Source: an uncultured Candidatus Competibacteraceae bacterium
GTDB taxonomy: Bacteria; Pseudomonadota; Gammaproteobacteria; Competibacterales; Competibacteraceae
Length of the DNA stretch: 35,790 bases
Reading direction: 5' to 3'
Assembly: GCA_937960715.1 (NCBI GenBank)
Contig: CALGOO010000055.1
Span: forward strand, 1-35,790
Of the stretch, positions 15,814 to 24,536 are shown piece after piece. Every line of letters starts with the position of its first letter. Position 1 is the stretch's first letter. Under the pieces are notes generated by a model. That model was not told where the DNA came from and did no database searches. It saw nothing but the letters and a program-made list of their open reading frames with translations. The position numbers and the translations under genes were made by a program.

Positions 15814-16852
15814 GTGGACCCATCGCTGGCGTCATCTGCCTTTGACTTGGCGTGCCGTCACCGTCGCCGCTGGTTGGTTGATCCTCATTGCCGCCTTGCA
15901 TCATTGGCTTAACGTGGAGCGCGGTAATAGAAAGGTGGTGCGGCTGGGTTATATGCCGGTGATTAGCAATCTGGCGGCGCCGTTGCTGGATTACGCCAGT
16001 CGGAACCAGGGAGCGGTGCAGTTTCAGGCACTGAAGTTTTCTTCCTTCGCGGAATTGGGGGAGGCGCTGCGCAACGATCAAATTGAAGCCGCCTTTATGA
16101 TCGCGCCCTTGGCGATCGTGCTTAGACAGCAGGGAGAAGACGTCAAGCTGGTCTATATTGGCAATCGCCACGAAAGCACGCTGGTCGCCAGGAGGGATTT
16201 GCGCATCGCTACGCTGGCCGATTTGGTTGGCAAAACGATTGCGGTGCCAATGCGCTATTCGGGGCACAACCTGAGTATTCGTCGCCTGATGGAAGAACAG
16301 GGACTGACTGATAAAATAAAGGTGGTGGAAATGAATCCACCCGATATGGCGGCTTCCCTGGCCGCTGGTTCCCTGGATGCGTATTTTGTTGGCGAGCCGT
16401 TCGCGGCCAAGAGTGTGAAAGGTGGCAACGCCAGCGTGGTTTATTATGTCGAGACTGTATGGCCAAGGTTTATTTGCAATCTGACACTGGTCAAACAAAA
16501 ACTGATTCAGAAAGAGCCGGCGGTTGTCAGGCAACTGGTGGAAGGCGCCGCTCGCTCCGGGGCTTGGGCGGCGCGGAATCCCCAGGCGGCCGCTAAAATC
16601 GCCGCGCAATACTGGAATCAGCCTGCGGAACTGATCGAATATGCCCTGACGACGCCACAAGGCCGGATTCGCTATGATCTGTTTGTACCCGAGGCAGAAG
16701 AGATGCAGCAGATGGCTGATCTAATGGTGCATTTTCATCTGCTGACCAGTGGTGATATTACCGGCCTGGTGGAGGATCGATTTGCGAAAGCGGCCGATCT
16801 GAATGAAGTGACCGATGTCGAAAGCATACTCCGACCGGCTGGGTTGAAGTGA
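15803..16852 (+). CDS. ABC transporter substrate-binding protein, NitT/TauT family, membrane-anchored
   Basis: A 349-aa solute-binding protein of the NMT1/SsuA/NrtA-like fold. It opens with a basic stretch and one hydrophobic segment (about residues 19-35, VTVAAGWLILIAALHHWL) without a clear signal-peptidase site, so it may stay anchored in the membrane. The core shows LGYMPVISNLAAPLL, LVARRDLRIATLADLVGKTIAVP (the family's transition into lobe 2), and GEPFAAKSV. The C-terminus is helical. It is the last gene of the chemosensory/transport block and ends 6 bases from the convergent PilZ gene. An anchored binding protein next to an MCP could present ligand to the receptor, but this is inference. 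Confidence 0.88.
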   Translation: MPYEWTHRWRHLPLTWRAVTVAAGWLILIAALHHWLNVERGNRKVVRLGYMPVISNLAAPLLDYASRNQGAVQFQALKFSSFAELGEALRNDQIEAAFMIAPLAIVLRQQGEDVKLVYIGNRHESTLVARRDLRIATLADLVGKTIAVPMRYSGHNLSIRRLMEEQGLTDKIKVVEMNPPDMAASLAAGSLDAYFVGEPFAAKSVKGGNASVVYYVETVWPRFICNLTLVKQKLIQKEPAVVRQLVEGAARSGAWAARNPQAAAKIAAQYWNQPAELIEYALTTPQGRIRYDLFVPEAEEMQQMADLMVHFHLLTSGDITGLVEDRFAKAADLNEVTDVESILRPAGLK

Positions 16853-16858
16853 TTCCGG

Positions 16859-17290
16859 TTATCTTGCCAGGTAGTCCGCCATGTTTTCCAGATACTTTTT
16901 GAGGGCGTTGTATTCGTCCTCGTAGATGTCGAGGAATTTCACGCCGATTTCATGACCGTCACCGTCAGGCGATGGAGTAGTCCAGACGACTTCGGCAATC
17001 GCGGTCAGGGGAGTGGCCGCGACGGTCCCGGCCGAGTCGTCGACGATCGAGGTAACGCTCTTGACATGCCGTCGCCAACCCTTCAGGTTTATTTTCAAAC
17101 TCAACCGGGTTCCAGGTTCGTAGGCGTTGGCGACGATAAAGCCAATTCCACCTTTGGCTATGTTTTTCAACACGCCGAATTCTTCCATTTCGGTCGAAGG
17201 GGGATATTCAAGCTTGGCGAGCGCGATGCCAGCTTCCTTGGGAAGTCTCGGGTAGTCGCGTTTATCATGCTCAGTTTGTGCTTGAGTCAT
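16859..17290 (-). CDS. PilZ-domain protein (probable c-di-GMP receptor)
   Basis: A 143-aa single-domain protein. The c-di-GMP-binding RxxxR motif is RDYPR (residues 11-15). The second motif, normally [D/N]xSxxG, reads NIAKGG (43-48), with Ala in the Ser position. The body continues with GIGFIVANAYEPGTRLSLKI, AIAEVVWTTP and HEIGVKFLDI, the usual PilZ beta-barrel pattern. Binding is plausible but the Ser-to-Ala change could lower affinity. GAGGAA precedes the ATG, and a near-consensus promoter lies about 36 bases upstream. It is convergent with the ABC/chemosensory operon, so co-regulation with it is not implied. Confidence 0.85.
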   Translation of the reverse strand: MTQAQTEHDKRDYPRLPKEAGIALAKLEYPPSTEMEEFGVLKNIAKGGIGFIVANAYEPGTRLSLKINLKGWRRHVKSVTSIVDDSAGTVAATPLTAIAEVVWTTPSPDGDGHEIGVKFLDIYEDEYNALKKYLENMADYLAR

Positions 17291-17325
17291 CGGTCATTCC
17301 TCAACTTTGATAATCGATCTTTCCC

Positions 17326-17354
17326 ATTATATTTTTGCCAGGAAAGGGTTTCAA
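17326..17354 (-). promoter_or_regulatory. Strong sigma-70 promoter for the PilZ-domain gene
   Basis: On the minus strand TTGAAA (17349-17354) and TATAAT (17326-17331) are separated by exactly 17 bases. This is five of six plus six of six matches to consensus. Transcription would begin near 17319, leaving a leader of about 29 bases before ATG 17290. Confidence 0.7.
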
Positions 17355-17417
17355 GAAAGGATCGTCTCCATAACAAATCGATTGTCAATTTTAGTGGGCT
17401 AGATTTGGCCTCGTCGC

Positions 17418-19658
17418 TTAAATCGAAGCGCCGGTATCCACGCTCGGTGGCCGGGCCATGGTTCGCACGATCGGGCGCAGTGCCAGCCACCATTGTTCCT
17501 TGGGGCGCCGGAAGGTCCAGTCGACCATGTCCGGCAGCTGTTTGAGCGGAACGAGGGTGACCTTGCCCTCGACCAGGCCGATGAACACGGCTTCGGCTGT
17601 GCCGCGTTCCAATTGCTGAGTCAGGAAATCGATGGAGCGCGCGGCCAGCCGAGTGGCCAGGATACGGTCGTAGGGCGAGGGATTGCCGCCTTGCTGGACA
17701 TGGCCCAGCACCGCGCGCCGCACGTCGAACAGGTCGCGGCCTTCCTCCTCGAACAGCGCGCACATGAAGTCCGTGGTGTAGCGTGGGTTGGCGTACTCGC
17801 CGCGAATCGTCAGATAAAGGCGCCGACCGCCGTGGAAGCTTTCGACCATGTGCTCCACCTCGGCTTGCAGATCCTTGAGGGTGACGCCCTCCTCATGCAG
17901 ATAGACCCGCTCCGCGCCGCCGGCTAGGCCACTCATCAATGCCAGATAGCCGCAGTAGCGCCCCATCGTCTCGACCACGAAGCAGCGCCGCGCCGCCATG
18001 GCCGACTGCTTGATGCGATCGAGCGCCTCGACGATTGCGTTGAGCGCGGTGTCGGCGCCGACGCTCAGCTCCGAGCCGGGCACGTTGTTGTCGATGGTCG
18101 CCGGCAGGCAAATGATGGGAATCTTGAACGCCGGATAGCGGTCGCGCTCGCTGAGCAGGCAATGCGCCGCTCGGTAGGCCATCCAGCCGCCGATGATCAA
18201 CAGACCGTCGATGCGGTGGTTTTCCAGCGCCCGCCCCACCGCGTAAAGCTGTTCGACCGTGGGAATCTGTCGGCTGGTGCCCAGCTCGGCGCCGCCCAGG
18301 CCGGTCCAGCCCTCGACGTCGCCCCAGGTCAGTTCCTCGATCCGACCGTCGATCAACCCCTGGAAACTGCCGCGTACCCCCAGCATGGCGTGACCTTGGT
18401 CCAATCCGAGGCGCACGGTGGCGCGGGCGGCGGTGTTCATGCCCGGAGCCAGGCCGCCGGCGTGGATAATCGCCAGCCGGCGGGGACGGACGGGCGGGGT
18501 GACGCTGGGCAGTGCTTCGGCCATCCGTTTGAACACCTGGAACATCTCGGTGAAGCTGCCGCCCCGCAGCGCCATCGCCCCGGCATAGTCGCGCTCGGCG
18601 ATCATGCGGGCGACGGCGCGGGTTTGCTCGACGCATTGCATCAGCGGAGCGCGCTGAATGCGGTTGTAGCGGATACCGATCAGTTGCGGCTCGCTGTCCG
18701 GCGTGGCCGCGAGCACCTCCTCGACGGCGGCGTAACCCAGCAGCGTGCTCATCCAGCGGTCGAAGACGCTAGGGGCTCCACCGCGTTGCACATGACCTAG
18801 AATGGTGACCCGAGTGTCCTCGCCGAGCCGTTCTTCCAGCACCTGGCGCACGTAGTCGCAACCGATGGGATTGCCGGCGCGATCGTGCGCGCCCTCGGCG
18901 ACCACCACGATGCTGTCGCGGCGACCGGCGGCGCGGCCGTTGCGCAGCAGTCCGCACATCTGTTCCTCCCACCCCTCGGGCGGTGGGTTTTCCGGAATCA
19001 GCACGTAGTCGGTCCCACCGGCGACGGCGCTCATCAAAGCCAGAAAGCCGCAATGCCGGCCCATGACCTCGACCACGAAGCTGCGCTGGTGACTGGCGGC
19101 GGTGCTGGTGATCGCGTCGATGGCCTCGACGATGCGGTGCAGGGCGGAATCGGCGCCGATGGTCATGTCGGTGCCGACCATGTCGTTGTCGATCGATCCG
19201 ACCAGGCCGGCGATCATCAGCGCCGGGTGCCGCTGGGTGGTGGATTCGTCGATGTCGCCGCTCTGGCGCAATTCCGCCAGCAGCTCCGGCCATTCCCGGC
19301 GAAAGGTGTCGGCGCCGGTCAGGCTGCCGTCGCCACCGATGATCACCAGCCGGTCGATCCCGTGTTGCAGCAAATTGCGAGCGGCGCGGCGCCGACCCTC
19401 CCGCTCGCGGAAGGCCGGGCAGCGGGCGGTGCCGATGACGGTGCCGCCCCGGTGCAGGATGCTGCCGACATCGTCCCAGGACAGCGGGCGGATACGGTCG
19501 CCGCCATCCACCATGCCCTGGTAACCTTCATAGATGGCATGAACGGCGGCGCCTTGATGGAGCGCGGCGCGCACGACGGCACGCACGGCGGCGTTCATGC
19601 CCTGGGCGTCGCCTCCGCTGGTCAGGACACCGATGCTTTTTGGCTGAAGGCTGGTCAT
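17418..19658 (-). CDS. 6-phosphofructokinase, tandem-domain (eukaryote-like) form
   Basis: Phosphorylates fructose 6-phosphate in glycolysis. The 746-aa product has two fused PFK domains (about residues 1-370 and 375-746), the layout of animal and fungal enzymes. Most bacterial PFKs are about 320 aa. The N-half is catalytic-looking: TSGGDAQGMNAAVRA, IGGDGSLTGA (GGDG indicates ATP rather than pyrophosphate), GLVGSIDND with the catalytic Asp, MGRHCG and GHVQRGG. The C-half has HAGGLAPGMNTAAR, GGWMAY instead of GGDGS, ATIDNN instead of the catalytic IDND, and MGRYCG, so it is probably regulatory as in eukaryotes. ATG 19658 is chosen (GAGGG upstream); the frame extends 51 codons further without PFK homology. 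It is not clearly in an operon. Confidence 0.93.
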   Translation of the reverse strand: MTSLQPKSIGVLTSGGDAQGMNAAVRAVVRAALHQGAAVHAIYEGYQGMVDGGDRIRPLSWDDVGSILHRGGTVIGTARCPAFREREGRRRAARNLLQHGIDRLVIIGGDGSLTGADTFRREWPELLAELRQSGDIDESTTQRHPALMIAGLVGSIDNDMVGTDMTIGADSALHRIVEAIDAITSTAASHQRSFVVEVMGRHCGFLALMSAVAGGTDYVLIPENPPPEGWEEQMCGLLRNGRAAGRRDSIVVVAEGAHDRAGNPIGCDYVRQVLEERLGEDTRVTILGHVQRGGAPSVFDRWMSTLLGYAAVEEVLAATPDSEPQLIGIRYNRIQRAPLMQCVEQTRAVARMIAERDYAGAMALRGGSFTEMFQVFKRMAEALPSVTPPVRPRRLAIIHAGGLAPGMNTAARATVRLGLDQGHAMLGVRGSFQGLIDGRIEELTWGDVEGWTGLGGAELGTSRQIPTVEQLYAVGRALENHRIDGLLIIGGWMAYRAAHCLLSERDRYPAFKIPIICLPATIDNNVPGSELSVGADTALNAIVEALDRIKQSAMAARRCFVVETMGRYCGYLALMSGLAGGAERVYLHEEGVTLKDLQAEVEHMVESFHGGRRLYLTIRGEYANPRYTTDFMCALFEEEGRDLFDVRRAVLGHVQQGGNPSPYDRILATRLAARSIDFLTQQLERGTAEAVFIGLVEGKVTLVPLKQLPDMVDWTFRRPKEQWWLALRPIVRTMARPPSVDTGASI

Positions 19659-19807
19659 GGCCGGATTTCCCTCGCTGGATGAAGTACTGGTAAGGAATGT
19701 AGCGTAATTCAGGGGTTGCGGAAGATGCCGGGAAGGATTTGTTTTGCGTCCGCGTCCTCTGGACCCGCCATGGCGAATGGATGCGCGCCGTCCGTCACGA
19801 TACTCCG

Positions 19808-20407
19808 TCACAATACCGCCACGCCCGTCGCCTCCAGCATCCGGGTCAGCCGGATCAGCGGCAGGCCGATCAGGCTGGTGGGATCGTCGCCCTCCAGCCG
19901 TTCAAACAGCGCGATGCCGAGCCCCTCGGATTTGAAGCCGCCCGCGCATTGATAAGGCCGTTCCCGCCGCAGGTAACGGTCGATCATTTCCGCCGTCAGC
20001 GGTCGAAACACGACCCGGAACGGTTCCACCGTCGTTTGGCATTGGCCGCTGGCGCCGTCGAGCAGGCACAGGCCGGTATGAAAGGTCACGGCCCGGCCCG
20101 AGGCGCGTTGCAACTGCCTCGTCGCTCCTTCGTGATCGGCGGGTTTGCCGATGATCGCGCCATCCAGCGCCGCCGCCTGGTCCGAACCGATGATCAGCGC
20201 CGTCGGCTCGTGGCGGGCGACCGCCCGGGCCTTGAGTTCCGCCAGTCGCGCGGTCAGCATCGGCGCGTCCTCGCCGGGCCGCGGAGATTCGTCGACGTCG
20301 GGTGCTTGCGTGGAGAAGGGAAGTCCCAGCCGCGCGAGCAGCGCGCGGCGAAACGGCGAGGTGGAAGCCAGAATCAGACGGCGGCCATCGGGGAGGGTTT
20401 CGGACAT
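19808..20407 (-). CDS. yceF: Maf-family nucleotide pyrophosphatase, YceF type
   Basis: A 199-aa house-cleaning enzyme. The YceF subgroup hydrolyses 7-methyl-GTP to the monophosphate. Motifs are ASTSPFRRALL at the N-terminus (nucleotide-binding loop), APDVDES, SDQAA (the YceF-type SDQ in place of the ADT of dTTP-specific Maf) and GKP. ATG 20407 is preferred over GTG 20416. It is divergent from yceD-rpmF-plsX, the usual arrangement in gammaproteobacteria, and shares an 97-base intergenic region with that operon. Confidence 0.92.
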   Translation of the reverse strand: MSETLPDGRRLILASTSPFRRALLARLGLPFSTQAPDVDESPRPGEDAPMLTARLAELKARAVARHEPTALIIGSDQAAALDGAIIGKPADHEGATRQLQRASGRAVTFHTGLCLLDGASGQCQTTVEPFRVVFRPLTAEMIDRYLRRERPYQCAGGFKSEGLGIALFERLEGDDPTSLIGLPLIRLTRMLEATGVAVL

Positions 20408-20465
20408 GGCGGGCACTCGACGGATCGATGGAAGTTACGGTCATTGTGCGGAATTTGGCTTTGTT

Positions 20466-20494
20466 TTGACAGTAATCCGGCGCGTCTATATTAT
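20466..20494 (+). promoter_or_regulatory. Sigma-70 promoter of the yceD-rpmF operon, almost leaderless
   Basis: TTGACA (20466-20471) and TATTAT (20489-20494) are separated by exactly 17 bases. Transcription should start near 20501, only about 4 bases before the yceD ATG at 20505. No ribosome-binding site is present, consistent with a leaderless or near-leaderless message. Confidence 0.7.
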
Positions 20495-20504
20495 TCCGCG
20501 TCTT

Positions 20505-21026
20505 ATGTGGACTCCGTCGCTCCCCAACAGGATTGATCCCTGGTGTCTGGCCGCCGAGGGTGGACGGCTGGATGGCTCGCTGGCGCTGGCGACGTTGTCG
20601 CGCCTGGTGGCCGTGCTGAATCGGGCCGATGGCGTGGTGAGCGTCGCGCTGAGGGCGGGTGTCGATCGGCGGGGTGTCCGCTTCATCAAGGGCATCGTGC
20701 GAACCGAGATCGAACTGATCTGCCAACGCTGCCTGGGCGTGTTGCGGTTGCCGCTGGAAGCGGTCGTCAGCCTGGGTTTGGCGCGTAACGAAGCCGAGGC
20801 CGGCCGGTTGCCCGAGGAATACGAACCACTGTTGGTTGCCGAGGGTGTTATTGGCGTCGCCGATCTGGTGGAGGACGAATTGTTGCTGGCCTTGCCGCCG
20901 ATTCCCCGGCACGAGGATGCGCGCGACTGCCAGGCCGACGGTTATCGGACGCCCGACGGGGGGGAGCATGATCCACCCCTGGCGACCTGGGCGTCCCTGT
21001 TACGAGATTTTCGCAGGAGTCATTAA
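20505..21026 (+). CDS. yceD: YceD (DUF177), ribosome/rRNA-associated protein
   Basis: A 173-aa member of the YceD/DUF177 family, which is linked with 23S rRNA processing and with rpmF. The N-terminal DPWCLAAEG and the central CQRCLG (a CxxC pair, residues 68-71) match the family, followed by LPEEYEPL and DLVEDELLLALPPIP and a C-terminal FAVLASLK-like WASLLRDF. Alignment of the DPxxLA motif supports ATG 20505, even though it sits only a few bases from the predicted transcription start. rpmF follows after 2 bases. Confidence 0.92.
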   Translation: MWTPSLPNRIDPWCLAAEGGRLDGSLALATLSRLVAVLNRADGVVSVALRAGVDRRGVRFIKGIVRTEIELICQRCLGVLRLPLEAVVSLGLARNEAEAGRLPEEYEPLLVAEGVIGVADLVEDELLLALPPIPRHEDARDCQADGYRTPDGGEHDPPLATWASLLRDFRRSH

Positions 21027-21028
21027 GC

Positions 21029-21223
21029 ATGGCTGTACAAAAAAGCCGCAAAAGCCCTTCCAGGCGTGGCATGCGCCGCGCCCACGACGCTCTGACCGCT
21101 CCCACCCTGTCGACGGATCCCACCTCCGGGGAATTGCACCGCCGCCACCACGTCACTCCAAACGGTTATTATCGGGGTCGTCAAGTCATCACCCAGCCGG
21201 TGGTCGACGAGAGCGAGGATTGA
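21029..21223 (+). CDS. rpmF: 50S ribosomal protein L32
   Basis: A 64-aa protein of the large ribosomal subunit. It begins MAVQKSRKSPSRRGMRRAHD, the conserved bL32 N-terminus, and continues HRRHHVTPNGYYRGRQVI. The zinc-ribbon cysteines seen in some bacteria are absent, as is normal for the gammaproteobacterial form. GGAG lies upstream of the ATG, inside the end of yceD. rpmF-plsX co-expression couples ribosome and lipid synthesis in many proteobacteria. Confidence 0.98.
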   Translation: MAVQKSRKSPSRRGMRRAHDALTAPTLSTDPTSGELHRRHHVTPNGYYRGRQVITQPVVDESED

Positions 21224-21290
21224 TCGTCACGCGCCACGCCTCGATTCCCCTGTTTTGCTCGACCTTGCTCACGATGCTTTTTTTGCGCAC

Positions 21291-22315
21291 ATGACCCGGC
21301 CGCTCACCATCGCCCTGGATGGCATGGGCGGCGATATCGGTCCGGACGTGGTGGTGCCGGCCGCCCTTCGCGTGCTGAAAACCACCAGTGACGAGATGCG
21401 CCTGATTCTGGTGGGGCAGGAGGATATCCTGTTGGCCCAATTGGCCCGGCTCAAGGCCAAGGACCATCCCGGCATCGTCATCCGCCACGCCTCGCAACTG
21501 GTCAACATGGACGAGTCGCCCGCGCAGGCCCTGCGGGTCAAGAAGGATTCCTCGATGCGGGTGGCGATCAACCTGGTCAAGCAGGGCGAGGCCAACGCCT
21601 GTGTCAGCGCCGGCAACACCGGCGCGCTGATGGCGACCGCCCGCTTCGTGCTCAAGACCCTGCCCGGCATCGACCGCCCCGCCATCTGCACCACCTTGCC
21701 CACCGTCCGCGGCCATGTCCGGGTGCTGGACCTGGGCGCCAATGTGGACAGCAAGGCCGAACACCTGCTGCAATTCGCGGTCATGGGCTCGGTGCTGGCC
21801 GAGGTGAACGACATTCGCCGGCCGCGCGTGGGCTTGCTGAACATCGGCGAGGAAGACATCAAGGGCAACGAGCAGGTCAAGGACGCCGCCCGGTTGCTGG
21901 CCGCCAGCGATCTCAACTACATCGGGTTCGTCGAGGGCGACGGCGTTTATCTGGATGAGGTGGACGTGGTGGTCTGCGACGGCTTCGTCGGCAATGTCGC
22001 GCTCAAAAGCAGCGAGGGCGTGGCCAAGCTCATCCGCCATTACCTGACCCAGGAATTCAAGCGAAACCCGCTGACCCGCCTGGCCGGCCTGGTCGCCCTG
22101 CCGGTGTTGCGCGCCTTCAGCCGCCGGATCGACCCCCGCCGTTACAACGGCGCCAGCCTGCTGGGTTTGCAAGGCATCGTGGTCAAGAGCCATGGCGGCG
22201 CCGACGCCCTGGCGTTCGCCAACGCCATCCAGGTCGCGATACTGGAAGCCCAACAGGCCGTGCCCCAACGCATCGACGCCCACCTGGCCGCCCTTCACGC
22301 CGAGAGGCAAGCGCT

Positions 22316-22319
<4 letters not shown>
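21291..22319 (+). CDS. plsX: Phosphate acyltransferase PlsX
   Basis: Converts acyl-ACP to acyl-phosphate for PlsY in phospholipid synthesis; a peripheral membrane enzyme. The 342-aa product starts MTRPLTIALDGMGGDIGP, the invariant PlsX opening, with SAGNTGALMA, GLLNIGEEDIKGNE and CDGFVGNVALKSSEG further on. ATG 21291 is chosen over an upstream TTG because it places the motif at the usual distance; no good ribosome-binding site is visible. The stop TGA overlaps the TTG start of fabH by four bases (TTGA). Confidence 0.97.
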
Positions 22320-23284
<965 letters not shown>

Positions 23285-23303
23285 ACGCGAGGGAAAGTTC
23301 ACG

Positions 23304-24050
23304 ATGACGATGCTAGACGGCGAAATCGCCTTGGTGACCGGCGCCAGCCGCGGCATTGGCCAGGCCATCGCCCGCGAATTGGGTCGGCGAGGGGCGACCG
23401 TGATCGGCACCGCGACCACCGAGACCGGCGCGGAAGCCATTGGCCGGGATTTGCGCGCACGCGAAATCAAGGGCCGTGGCCTGCGGCTGGACGTGACCGA
23501 TCCAGCCTCGGTCGACGCCACGATGAAAGCGGTGATCCAGGAATTCGGCCCGCCGAGCATCCTGGTCAACAACGCCGGCGTTACCCGAGACAACTTGCTC
23601 CTGCGGATGAAGGACGAGGAATGGGCGGCGATTCTCGACGCCAACCTGACGTCGGTCTATCGAATGAGCAAGGCGGTGCTGCGCGGGATGATGAAAGCCC
23701 AGCGCGGGCGTATCATCAGCATCACCTCGATCGTGGGGGCGACCGGCAATCCAGGCCAGGTCAACTATGCGGCGGCCAAGGCGGGGATCGTCGGTTTCAC
23801 CAAATCGCTGGCGCGTGAGATCGGTTCGCGCAACATCACCGTCAACACGGTCGCGCCGGGCGCCATCGCCACCGACATGACCCGGGACATGCCGGACGCG
23901 CAACGCCAGGCGCTGCTTGCGAGCATTCCGCTGCAACGGTTGGGCGAACCCCAGGACATCGCCAATGCCGTGGCGTTCCTGGCTTCGCCGGAAGCGGCTT
24001 ACATCACTGGGGAAACCCTGCATGTCAACGGTGGGATGTACATGGCTTGA
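23304..24050 (+). CDS. fabG: 3-oxoacyl-ACP reductase FabG
   Basis: NADPH-dependent first reduction of fatty-acid elongation. The 248-aa SDR has TGASRGIG (residues 12-19), NNAG (89-92), Ser142 and the YAAAK pair Tyr155/Lys159. The C-terminus VNGGMYMA is typical of FabG. GAGGGAAAG precedes the ATG. It lies directly behind fabH, where fabD would normally stand, and acpP follows after 147 bases. Confidence 0.97.
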   Translation: MTMLDGEIALVTGASRGIGQAIARELGRRGATVIGTATTETGAEAIGRDLRAREIKGRGLRLDVTDPASVDATMKAVIQEFGPPSILVNNAGVTRDNLLLRMKDEEWAAILDANLTSVYRMSKAVLRGMMKAQRGRIISITSIVGATGNPGQVNYAAAKAGIVGFTKSLAREIGSRNITVNTVAPGAIATDMTRDMPDAQRQALLASIPLQRLGEPQDIANAVAFLASPEAAYITGETLHVNGGMYMA

Positions 24051-24197
24051 TGGCCGGCTGGATGGGGGCCACGTCGACGTGCCGGTGGTGGACGAGGGGG
24101 GCCGGAAACCGCGCCCAGTTTGTGGTACTGTCACTGAAATTTCGCCCGCCGTGATAAAGTGGGCGCGGATTGAAACACAACGAGGAAGCAAGCGATC

Positions 24198-24443
24198 ATG
24201 ACCGACATCAGCAACATTGAAGCCCGCGTCAAGAAAATCATCATCGAGCAGTTGGGGGTGAAAGAGGAGCAGGTCACCAACGAGGCCTCTTTTGTCGAGG
24301 ACCTTGGCGCCGATTCCCTGGACACCGTCGAGCTGGTGATGGCTCTGGAAGAAGAGTTCGAACTGGAGATTCCCGACGAGGATGCCGAAAAAATCACGAC
24401 GGTACAGCAAGCGATTGACTATATCGCGACGCACCTCGGTTGA
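24198..24443 (+). CDS. acpP: Acyl carrier protein
   Basis: An 81-aa acidic carrier of growing acyl chains. The phosphopantetheine site is Ser40 in GADSLDTVELVM. The frame is otherwise standard ACP (VKKIIIEQLGV, IPDEDAEKI, AIDYIATHL). GAGGAAG lies 9 bases upstream. The 147-base gap before it and the terminator after it suggest that a separate abundant acpP transcript is made, although I could not find a convincing promoter in the gap. Confidence 0.98.
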   Translation: MTDISNIEARVKKIIIEQLGVKEEQVTNEASFVEDLGADSLDTVELVMALEEEFELEIPDEDAEKITTVQQAIDYIATHLG

Positions 24444-24472
24444 AGGTGTCCGTTCCGCGCGAATCCCAACCC

Positions 24473-24510
24473 GCCGCGACCGCCCGCCAGGGGTCGCGGC
24501 CTTGTTTTGT
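24473..24510 (+). terminator. Rho-independent terminator after acpP
   Basis: GCCGCGACC (24473-24481) and GGTCGCGGC (24492-24500) form a perfect 9-bp GC-rich stem with a 10-base loop, followed at once by the T-rich run CTTGTTTTGT. It ends 27 bases before the fabF start, so it probably ends most acpP transcripts and lets a fraction continue into fabF. Confidence 0.78.
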
Positions 24511-24536
24511 CAGCCTGGCGCAGTGAGGGGTGTTTC

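Noticed and set aside
17417..17436. Possible terminator at the phosphofructokinase stop
   Set aside because: Only a 5-bp CGCTT/AAGCG stem, partly inside the gene, with no T-tract.
19659..19811. N-terminal 51-codon extension of phosphofructokinase
   Set aside because: It lacks PFK homology; the ATG at 19658 has a ribosome-binding site and the family start follows directly.
24051..24197. A dedicated acpP promoter
   Set aside because: TGATAAAGT could be a -10 region but no acceptable -35 stands at 16-18 bases; not called.
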